From positions 54,163-71,136 of the forward strand of contig JAMYWO010000024.1 of assembly GCA_024220525.1 (NCBI GenBank): 16,974 bases of DNA, in the 5' to 3' direction. The translations under genes and the position numbers were made by a program. Below, piece by piece: positions 9,262 through 16,974 of this stretch (its first letter is position 1; each line of letters begins with the position of its first letter). A model generated the notes under the pieces. That model saw only the letters and a list, made by a program, of their open reading frames with translations. It was not told where the DNA came from and did not search any database. This DNA is from Cochliopodium minus (taxonomy: Eukaryota > Discosea > Himatismenida > Cochliopodiidae).

Positions 9262-9506
9262 TCCTTTTATTTAATTTTTAATGAGGTTATATCACTTTAA
9301 ATCCAGACTATTTCTCTATTCGATTCTTTCCAATTTTGATTCTTTGCCATGATTCTTTTTCTCTATTCGATTCTTAATTCTTTAAAAAATATGAAATTAT
9401 GTTTCAAAAAAGGTTTGTTGGAAGTGAAAAAAGTGGATCACTGCCACTAAAATTCAATTTATACAAAGAAATGACAAAACCTTAACAAAATAACTTTTAA
9501 CAATAA
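9262..9506. other. Intergenic region upstream of the b5-like gene
   Basis: About 245 bases lie between the hydrolase stop at 9507 and the b5-like gene. It holds an 18-base direct repeat (9311-9328 and 9358-9375). On the minus strand there is also a 17-codon frame starting MAKNQNWKES. That frame could be a first exon of the b5-like gene, but no phase-compatible splice was found. Confidence 0.3.
9311..9375. repeat. 18-bp direct repeat, two copies
   Basis: TTTCTCTATTCGATTCTT occurs at 9311-9328 and again at 9358-9375, start to start 47 bases. It is the only non-homopolymer repeat of this length noticed in the intergenic DNA. It may simply be a local duplication. Confidence 0.6.
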
Positions 9507-10180
9507 TTATAATCTGTCCCAAAAAGAACTCAACATGTCCAAAACTTCTTGAGGTTTTTCTGCATGAACCAAATGTCCTTTTATAAAAATAAAAATGAAA
9601 AAAATTACAAAAAGTAAAAATTAAAAGACGATTTTTTTTTACCAGCGTCAATTCCATAATATTCACAATTTTTGAATAAATGAGAAATTTCTTTTTTAGA
9701 GTTATGGTTGACGTAACCAGATTGTTTAGAATGGAGAAAGAGGGAAGGCTTAGAAAAGGTCAAATGATTGATTTCTTCGGAAGGCCAGCCTCTTATTAAA
9801 GGGAGACTTTTCAACAAGATTGGGAGTGGAACGTCCTATTTTTTATTATATTTTTGCGATTTAAAGATAACTTTTTTATTTTATTTTTTTTTTTTGAAAA
9901 AACCCAAAAAACATTTTCTTTGTTATCAAGATTCAAATTAGTGAGCAAGTATTGAATAAGAGAAACATTATCCCCTAAAATGAATTTTCAGTTTTTTTAG
10001 TTTTTTTTAGTTTTTTATTTTTATTTTTTAAACCTAGTTTTTCAGTCAGTAAAATTTGAGCGTCTCTTCTCTTTTTCACTTTTTTCAAGTCTATGGACAT
10101 CATAGATTTAACCATTTTTACGTGCTCCTCTATGCTTGCATAATCTATGGGTGCGATATCCACCACCACGAGGTTCTTTA
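9507..10180 (-). CDS. ABHD11/YbfF-type alpha/beta hydrolase, C-terminal half only
   Basis: Exons 10180-10034, 9974-9904, 9835-9643 and 9577-9507 (TAA) join with matching phases (1, 0, 1) and give the last 159 residues. NLVVVDIAP is the strand carrying the catalytic Asp of this family. It is followed by the lid-type helices (SIDLKKVKKRRDAQILL), LIQYLLTNL, PLIRGWP, KPSLFLHSKQSGYV and the catalytic histidine strand YGIDAGHLVHAEKPQEV. Family members are serine esterases or acyl hydrolases. In the family the oxyanion HG motif and the GHSMGG nucleophile lie upstream. Here the first exon begins with a splice acceptor and upstream lies only a heptamer tract and the N at 10304. The missing N-terminal half is therefore probably lost at an assembly join and need not be deleted in the organism. 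Confidence 0.8.
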
Positions 10181-10185
10181 CTAAA

Positions 10186-10303
10186 ATTTTATTTTTTATT
10201 ATTTATTTTTGATTTTTGATTTATTTTTTATTTTTTATTATTTATTATTTATTTTTTATTTTTTATTTTTTATTTTTTATTTTTTATTTTTTATTTTTTA
10301 TTT
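10186..10303. repeat. TTTTTTA heptamer tract ending at an N
   Basis: The sequence degenerates from mixed ATTT repeats into near-perfect 7-base units (TTTTTTA) over about 10247-10303. It would lie in an intron of the hydrolase gene. It stops at the single undetermined base 10304. Confidence 0.85.
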
Positions 10304-10304
10304 N
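10304..10304. other. Undetermined base; probable assembly join
   Basis: This is the only N in the window. It sits exactly where the heptamer tract meets the open 3' end of the collagen-like gene, and the gene on each side is incomplete at this point. Confidence 0.7.
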
Positions 10305-12655
10305 AAAATTTGTTTGTTTTGTTTTTGAAATGCTTGAAGATTGTCTCATTTCAAAAGTAAAATCATTTCTTGTTATTCCCGCTCCAGGTTCTCCCTTTTC
10401 TCCTTTTTGTCCTCCAGCATCTCCTTTATCTCCTTTGTTTCCTTTAAATCCTCTTTGACCAGGTAAACCAACAGGACCATTGTTTCCTCTTGGACCAGTA
10501 TCCCCTTTTGGTCCACCAGGAGGTCCTTGAACGCCAGTTGGTCCTTGAATTCCTAATACTCCAGTTGCTCCAGTTACACCTGTATTACCTTGAACACCTG
10601 TAACACCAGTATAACCAACAACTCCAGTTGCTCCAGTATTTCCTTGTACTCCTGTTACTCCCGTGTAACCAACAACCCCAGTTGGTCCGGTAAATCCTTG
10701 TAATCCTGTTACCCCAGAATTACCTTGGACACCACTAGCTCCTATGGATCCTTGAACTCCTGTGAAACCTGTTGGACCAATAAGACCAGTTACTCCTGTA
10801 AAACCTTGAAGACCAGTAACACCATTAGATCCTTGAACTCCTTGCACTCCTGTAGATCCTTGAACACCTGCAACACCTGTAGATCCTTGTATTCCCGTGG
10901 CACCTGTAAATCCTTGTACTCCACTTACACCAGTTAATCCTTGTGATCCAGTTACTCCTGTAGATCCTTGTACTCCTGTATATCCAATTGGAAATTTATT
11001 TGGCAACAATGATTCAATTGATAAACAAGTAAGTGTCACAGAAGGAGTATTTGAACAAGAACTACTCGTAAGTGATCCCCCTTTAATATTAACATTGTTT
11101 TCAAATTTACAATTAGTTGAGGTTCCTTCAGAGGAAGCTACATTGTTTTCATAATTTATTCTTCCGGTCATTTGATTGCTACTTGATAAAAGATTTTGTG
11201 CATTCCCATTTACTATTAAAAGTATTGTGGATTTATTATTTTAAAATAAAAAAAATTTATTTACCAAGTGTAACTATGTTTCCTCCAACAAATTCCTTGG
11301 CAATAAGTATATTAGAACATGATATAAGATTGTTAACTTCATAAGCATATCCTAAATTACCCCCAACATAACCTCCATTTAACTATATAGGAATATTGAC
11401 AGAAAATAAAAAAAAATTTTCTCAATTTCTTTACATTGTTGAAAAGGGAATTCAAATTATTTCCTGTTGAACCAAGACTGTAAAAAAAAAAAACATTTTC
11501 ATTTAAAAAAATTCAAAATTTTTGGAAAATATTATTAACTTTTGAAATCCAATATTTCCCCCAATCATTGAATATTGATATCTGTAAAAAAAAAATTCAT
11601 CAATTGATCTTTGTTTGCATTTAATATTTAAAAATTACCCATTAATCAAGTTGGAAAAGGAATCAAGATTTGAGAAAGGAATGTTCCTTTTAGAAAATTA
11701 TTAATTCTTTAAATTTATATTCAAAAATAAAAATTGTACTCAATTAAACCAATGTTCCCTCCGGCATCTATTCATAAATAAAAATAATAATTTTCAAATT
11801 TTGAATCTTTTTGATCTTTACATCCAAGAGTTAATGCTGAATTTGTGGGCATGACATTGTTGTAAGATTTTAAATTTGAAACAGATCCAGCTATTTCAAA
11901 AAAAAGAAAAATGGTTAGAAAACAAAATATCTCAAATTAAAATCTTTACCAGTTATACAACCAATGTTATAACCTGAATATAAGGTTGATAAATTAATAA
12001 TCGTAATATCATGAGATATCAAATTCAGAACATTTCCACGTGAATTTCCAACAATCCCACCGAATGAATTTAATGAACTTCCACTAACATCAAGAGTATT
12101 GAATGAAGAAATACAATTCGTTATTGAAGCACCTGCTGAGAGTGTACTAACTAAAAATCCAACATCAATATCATTGGCTGAATTGGAAAATGTAATTGAA
12201 GATCTTGTTATCTCCAAATTCTTGATAGCGGATCCTGTTGAAATTATCATGAATAGTCCATTGGAAGCAGAGATCATGTTGATTATTTTCTGATTATTTC
12301 CATCCAATGTTCCTTTAAAATCAGTGAACGGAGTATATTTTGGTGAATAACATTCAGAAAGATCTATCAAATATCAATACAAAAAATATTTGTTAAAGGA
12401 AGAATAAGAATAGAAAAAAATTTTTTTGTCCTTTCAAATTTTTTGAAAAAAAATCAAAAAAAATATAAAATTTTTTTATTTACCAATATATCCTGTTGGA
12501 GAATTAAGAATGAAATAGTCAGTGGAGGTGGCAGTGATCAAGGTCTTGAAATCATTGCAACTTTTAATAAAAATAGGAGCGCAAGTAACCTCTCCACAAA
12601 AAAAAATCAACAACAATGGGAATAATATTGTTAAAATATTTGTTTTGGAAAACAT
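10305..12655 (-). CDS. Secreted GLUG-like beta-helix plus collagen Gly-X-Y protein (3' partial)
   Basis: Nine exons: 12655-12484, 12363-11950, 11890-11822, 11767-11740, 11686-11639, 11581-11540, 11477-11435, 11382-11265 and 11212-10305. All eight introns have matching phases, giving about 614 residues. Residues 1-26 are a signal peptide (positively charged start, hydrophobic core [12 protein letters not shown], cut after VTCA). Residues 60-310 are built from GLUG-type beta-helix rungs ([76 protein letters not shown]). A Ser/Asn/Cys linker follows. From about residue 388 there are about 66 collagen triplets, first T/V/Q-rich ([13 protein letters not shown]), then charged ([20 protein letters not shown]), with two one-residue interruptions. 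After GAGITRND the frame reaches the N at 10304 with no stop, so the C-terminus is missing. It is probably a surface or extracellular fibre/adhesin; that role is inferred from the domains. Confidence 0.88.
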
Positions 12656-13367
12656 TGTGACAATACAAATGAGGATTTTTTTTATTTTTTAATTTATAAT
12701 ATAGTTTTTTATATAATTGAATTACTTTCTTTGAAAAACAATTATATATCCCTATTTAAAAAATAAACATTTTGATGTTTATTTTTGAAACAAATATTCT
12801 TTTTGAACTATGTGACAATTAAAAAATATTTATTATTTTCAAAAAGAATAATAAAATCTTTCGTCAAATCAACGACAAAAAAATCAATAAAATTCAAAGA
12901 TTAAGAAGAATATCAAACAAAGAAAAAATTAAAGTGAAAAAATTTTGATAAATTAAAGGGACTAAGACACTCTAATAACATCTTTCAGTTTCATCTTCGA
13001 GGAAATATGCTGAAACTTTGGAATATGACAAAACAAATATAATTTTTTTTTTTTTTTGCAGCATTCACATCTCCTAAATGTTCATTAACCTTGATATTTT
13101 GAAAGTAACCCATTTTTCTATCGCATACGTCTCAAATAACTTAAAGAGTTCTTTGAATGTTTTTGGGTAATTAAAAAAATTATCTCTGATGGATATAAAT
13201 ATGCGAGTTTGAGATCGATAAAGGATCAATATTAATCATCAACAAAGTTAATTGTTGTAATGTGCACACTTTAATCACGTACTGAAGCTTCCCAGATATT
13301 TAATTGATATTCATATGAAGATAAAATCTCAGTTTATTTAATAAATTAAATTTTCAAAAGTTAATAG
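12656..13367. other. Intergenic region with promoter of the collagen-like gene
   Basis: About 710 bases lie between the collagen-like gene start and the LRR gene stop. The first about 300 bases are plain AT-rich DNA and should hold the promoter. A coding-like fragment sits at 13074-13235 (separate entry). I found no tRNA, long ORF or repeat in the remainder. Confidence 0.4.
13074..13235 (-). pseudogene. Orphan coding-like fragment without start
   Basis: This is an open frame of 53 codons ending in TAG at 13074, bounded upstream by TGA. Its residue mix is protein-like: TRIFISIRDNFFNYPKTFKE, then LFKLFETYAIEKWVTFKI. It contains no initiating ATG (a Met lies only near its end) and no obvious partner exon. 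A second plausible stretch (MGYFQNIKVNEHLGDVNAA) overlaps the end in another frame, which suggests a decayed gene with a frameshift. It could be a remnant or an exon of an unmodelled gene. No family is recognised. Confidence 0.35.
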
Positions 13368-15714
13368 CTAATTAAGTTTTCGTTTTCTTCCACTCCTCCT
13401 CACTTTGGGAGTTTCAACAACCTCCCCTTTCATCATCTTCTTCATTTCCTTCTTCTTCTCCTCCTCTTCTTGGATTTTGTTTCCCCTTCTATATTTAGTC
13501 CCGATCAAGAAATCGACAGAATAAGAATCAAAGATCTTAAACAGTAAAGGCTTTGGAATTTTCAAATGCTTTTTGTTTCTGAAATAGATGTTGAAACAAA
13601 CCAGAAGAGTTGTAATTCTCCTGTGAAATTCCTCATCAAAAGAATTCTTATGATTCTCTTTCGTCCAACAAGGTCTCTTTGCGATCCTCCTGTTGACTCC
13701 CAAATAAAACTCCATTTCTGTGTGATGGTGAGGCTTGATTTCATCTTGAAGAGAAACTTTCACGAGAGAATGATTGACAATCAAAGAATCCAATAACCTT
13801 TATAAATGAAAAACCCCCAATTTAATAAAAAAACAAAAAAAATTAAAATGAAAATCTTTTAAATTGAAAAAATTAAATTGTTAATAAAACTAAAATAAAA
13901 AAATAAAAAAATAAAGAATGAAAATTAAATAAAAAACCAAATATGTTAAATTTGTCAAAAACAAAATATTTAAATGACAGAATATTTTAAAAAAAAAAAT
14001 ATAAAAATTTGAAATAAAAAATAAAATTTGAAATAAAAATATTGAAATAAAAAATAAAAAATAAAAAATAAAAATCAAAATAAAAAACATTTCAAATTTC
14101 AAGCTAGAAACTCTGGTAATTTCCAATTCGCGAAGAGAACTATTTGTCCGTAAGTAATCCAAGAAAGCCTCATATTCCAAACCTAAATTCAAATCAGCTT
14201 TCAAACACTGGAGATGATGGTTCGCTTTCAACGCAGTGATCAACTGCTTTAATTCGCCACCTCTGAACTTGCTGCCTTTGATGTTGAGGTGTTCCCACTT
14301 TTTGTGGACGAGAAGGTCGCAGATGGAGAAGATCACTTTCGGGTGGAAATCGTTGTTGCTTAGGTCGAGGTGTCTTATTGACTCATTTTTTGTGAGACCT
14401 TTTTTGATGTATTCATATGATTTGTTGTGTTCTCTTTTTAATATCCTTGGAAGCAAAAAAAAAAAAGTTTTATTATTAAAATTAAGAATTAAAAAAAATA
14501 AAAATTAATAATTTTTTATAAATTAATAATATAAAAAAAAAAAGTATAATTATTAAAAAATTATTAATTTTTGAATAAAAAAAGTGTTATTTTTAAAATA
14601 AAAAATAAAAATAAAAAACAGTGAATACAATAAATTAAACGCAAAAAAAATATTCTTTAATAATTTATAACACATGACTAATTAAAATAATGTTCTCATT
14701 GAAATATATAAATAAAATTAAAATAATCAAAATTAATCAAAAAAAGAAAAAATGAAAATTTTGGTTACAAAGTGCGGAGGGAAGTAGTTGAAGACAAAAA
14801 CTTGTTCATCTCATCATTTTTGAGATCATAAAGCTTTTGAGACAAATCGAGATAAGTGAGACTATTGTAGTTCATGAGAGAAGCCATGAGAGAAGAAAAA
14901 TGTTCGCCGTTAAAGATCAAGCTTTGTAAATCAAGTGTTTTGATATTTTTGTTGGTATCTAAAATCTCCGCTAAGTAATTTTTCAGTCCTTCTCTAATTT
15001 TCATGCCTCTGAAAGATAGTGATGTGATATTCTTGCTTTTTTTGATTTCCTCGCAGATTGGACCGAGATCTATCACATTATATGTCTCTTCATAATAATT
15101 ATTCTGATATCTATAATATGCGTATCCAAAGGATGTGATGTTGTTGTTTGAAGATATTAGCTCACATATTTTCTTCACAAAAATTTCGTCCATGTTAATA
15201 TTGAAGATCATAAACTCATTGATGCTTTGGTTTTTATATGTCACTGAATTGACGGTATCATCCAATATATCCCTCATCACATCCAAATCATAGCATGCCA
15301 AATTCAATTTCTTTATCGATGTATTCTTCTCCAATATCCCTCCCAATCTCTTCCATTCTACCCTATCATATTTCTCGGAGAGATTTATCGTCAAAACTTC
15401 CAATCTATTCGTATTTGAGAGATAATTGATGAACTGGGGGAAACATCTCACCATTTGACCTGGATCATTATCAGTAAAATCTTTCACCTTATCTATCTCT
15501 GTCAATCTATCAAAGTATATCTTTTTCTCTACTTCTTCTTTGATAGTATAGAATTCTACTGATGTCAGCACTTCCTTCCCATTTTCTATTTCTTTGATGG
15601 ATTTTTGGAGTCTCTCATTCACGGAATCTATACTCTGAAATTAACAATTTAATCAAACATTTATAACAAATTGATTTTGATAATATTTCTTATATTATAC
15701 TTGGAACAAACCAT
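13368..15714 (-). CDS. Leucine-rich-repeat (RNI-like) protein with W/H/PKP module and basic tail
   Basis: The main exons are 15634-14769, 14445-14089 and 13797-13368, with phase-2 introns that match. A possible first exon is the ATG at 15714-15712 followed by GTTTGT, which would give an N-terminus MSIDSVNERL and about 551 residues; this start is uncertain. From about residue 85 onward the protein carries degenerate RNI-type leucine-rich repeats (NRLEVLTINLSEKYD, TSIKKLNLACYDLD, KNITSLSFRGMKI, KNIKTLDLQSLIF, NSLTYLDLSQKL, ESIRHLDLSNNDF, SSLRELEITRV). These form a curved protein-binding solenoid. Residues about 445-515 hold the module CWTKENHKN..FDEEF..TLL..NKKHLKIPKPLLFKIF, also seen at the end of the RCC1-ankyrin gene. 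The tail is acidic then basic (EEEEKKKEMKKMMK, RRSGRKRKLN), so a nuclear signal is possible. Probably an adaptor; no enzyme motif was seen. Confidence 0.82.
14038..14086. repeat. Short AAAAAAT tract in LRR intron
   Basis: A few heptamer units directly follow the donor site at 14088 in the last LRR intron. Confidence 0.7.
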
Positions 15715-15883
15715 TTTTTTATTTTTTTCCAACAATATAATAAAACGAAAAGTATACTTTGATAGAGGGTTGAATGATGACCTCCTAATTTTTCATTTTA
15801 ATGAATGATGAAGAATTTAAAATGGGAAATGAAAAACAAATTAAAATATCTACCCCAATATAATAAAATTTACTAGAAATATT
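15715..15883. promoter_or_regulatory. Intergenic/promoter region of LRR gene
   Basis: About 170 bases lie between the stop of the Ser/Lys-rich gene and the proposed LRR start. It is AT-rich. It should contain the LRR promoter and the 3' end of the upstream gene, but no motif stands out. Confidence 0.3.
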
Positions 15884-16863
15884 TTAATTCAGATTTTTTT
15901 TCGAAGAAGATTTTTTGACTTTTTTGACAACTTTCTTCTTTTTGATGGGATTATCAACAGGAGAACCAAAACCACTCCCAGAGTTCAAATAAGGAGAACC
16001 AAAATTGTTCCTCAAAACATCCTCATCACTCAAAGAAGCAGAGTCCTCATTGTCAAGAAAGACATTGTTGTTATTGTTGGGATCTTTTTTTGGCGCCTTT
16101 TTTTTCTTGGTGAGTTTTTTAACGACTTTTTTTTTGAGGGAAGACTTCTTCTCCTTTGTGTGAATTTCTGAGGATGAGGAGGTGGAGGAGTCGGTGAAAC
16201 TGTCGTCTTCTTCGTCGCCCAGGGGTATGGTGTCGATGTCGAAGTCCTCCATTGTGAAGTCGCCTCTGACCTGTTTGTCGTTTGAGTGTTGTCTTTTTAT
16301 TTCCTTCAATTAAAATTGATAAAATATAAAAAATAAAATAAGAGGTATGTATAACCAACAATAAAAAATGAAATTTAATTGATTAAATTCTTAATAAAAA
16401 TAAAAAATTAAAAAATTAAAAAAATAAAAAAATATTAATTTATTTCATAATTTATCAAACAAAAAAATATCAAAAAAAAATTTATTTAAATTTTACCTGA
16501 GGTTTTCTATAGTGAGGAGCAGGAACAACCTTCTTGTCCAAAGAAGGTCTCCTGTCCAAATTAGGTTTGCGGTCATAAGAAAAGAGAGGAGAAGTAGAAG
16601 TGGAGTGAGAAGGAGAGGAATTTCCGCTATTTCCGCCACCATTAGGGGTGTGTCTGACCGGAGAATTACTTTTATCGGAGGACAATTGTTTCTCGTGTGT
16701 TTTGGAGGAAGTTTTTTTGAGGGGAGGTTTGTCTTTGGAAGAGTATTGGATTTGGGAGTCTTTGGAGGAGGTGGGTTCTTTGGGGAGTTGGCCTAGGTTG
16801 AAGTCGAAGGAGAGGTGGAGCTCTCCCACGTTCTTTTCTGTCCATTTCTTTTTGGAGCTCTCA
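15884..16863 (-). CDS. Ser/Lys-rich disordered protein, C-terminal part (5' partial)
   Basis: Exons 16863-16497 and 16303-15884 (TAA) join through a phase-0 intron and give the last 261 residues. The first exon starts after an acceptor (TTTTTTGTCAG) in phase 2, so more exons lie beyond the right edge. The visible start WTEKNVGELHLSFDFNLG resembles a beta-rich edge such as the start of a C2 domain, but this is only suggestive. The rest is disordered: Ser/Pro/Lys-rich (SNSPVRHTP, GNSSPSHSTSTSPLFSYD), an acidic patch (LGDEEDDSFTDSSTSSSSE), and several lysine clusters near the end (SSLKKKVVKKLTKKKK, IKKKKVVKKVKKSSSKK). Its exons are markedly richer in G and C than the flanking introns. Function unknown. 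Confidence 0.75.
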
Positions 16864-16869
16864 CTGACA

Positions 16870-16974
16870 AAAAATAAATAATAAAAATTAAAAAAATAAA
16901 AATAATAAATAAAAAATAAAAAATAAAAAATAAAAAATAAAAAATAAAAAATAAAAAATAAAAAATAAAAAATA
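16870..16974. repeat. AAAAAAT heptamer tract at window edge
   Basis: The intron upstream of the exon starting at 16863 becomes a perfect 7-base repeat (AAAAAAT, about eight units from 16915) that continues to the right edge. Confidence 0.9.

Noticed and set aside
10216-10458. Poly-Phe/Tyr/Leu plus-strand frame
   Set aside because: It is translation of the TTTTTTA heptamer tract through the N into antisense collagen; no coding signal.
10725-11344. Plus-strand frames opposite the collagen-like gene, rich in Ser/Cys/Thr or Pro/Val
   Set aside because: They are the antisense of the Gly-X-Y repeats and exon 8; the minus strand has the signal peptide, phase-matched introns and recognisable domains.
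14089-14456. Lysine/Phe-rich read-through after the LRR exon (to 13890)
   Set aside because: It is an A/T-rich intron; the donor at 14088 and acceptor at 13798 match in phase and restore the LRR pattern.

Overview
The window looks like nuclear DNA of a very AT-rich, intron-dense single-celled eukaryote. Almost every gene is split by short (about 59-320 bp) A/T-rich GT..AG introns. Intergenic gaps are small and exons are visibly richer in G and C than introns. All three standard stop codons are used as stops. The mix of a Ras-like/ankyrin fusion, RCC1, MORN, leucine-rich repeats and Ser/Lys-rich low-complexity proteins resembles free-living amoebae. An Anaeramoeba-like metamonad is my best guess, but this is inference and not shown by a marker gene. 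There are no bacterial operons, ribosome-binding sites or CRISPR. Gene models were built by hand: every intron in the seven multi-exon genes was checked for GT..AG ends and matching phase, which is the main support for the models.

Layout from left to right. (1) 1-1595, minus: a Ras-like GTPase fused to ankyrin repeats, running off the left edge. (2) 1658-3382, minus: a tandem paralogue of the same ankyrin module, preceded by an RCC1 repeat instead of the Ras domain and lacking any visible ATG. (3) 3494-7054, minus: a ten-exon, 656-residue MORN-repeat protein with a compact unrecognised domain, a coiled coil and a long disordered tail. (4) 7055-8469: a divergent promoter region, a 128-codon plus-strand orphan ORF, and a second plus-strand gene that seems broken. 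(5) 8691-9261, minus: a cytochrome-b5-like domain without heme-ligating histidines. (6) 9507-10180, minus: the C-terminal half of an ABHD11/YbfF-type alpha/beta hydrolase. (7) 10304: a single N inside a heptamer repeat, probably an assembly join. (8) 10305-12655, minus: a secreted protein with a signal peptide, a GLUG-like beta-helix and a collagen Gly-X-Y region. (9) 12656-13367: intergenic, with one coding-like fragment. (10) 13368-15714, minus: a leucine-rich-repeat protein. (11) 15884-16863, minus: the C-terminal part of a Ser/Lys-rich protein, running into a heptamer tract that reaches the right edge.

The most interesting points are these. The two ankyrin paralogues are joined to different N-terminal domains at the same intron position, which suggests exon shuffling through a repeat-filled intron. 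A short C-terminal W/H/PKP module is shared by the ankyrin protein and the otherwise unrelated LRR protein. One gene combines a beta-helix, built partly from tiny exons, with collagen. The Ras-like and cytochrome-b5-like domains have lost key catalytic or ligand residues. Functions beyond domain assignment are inference.
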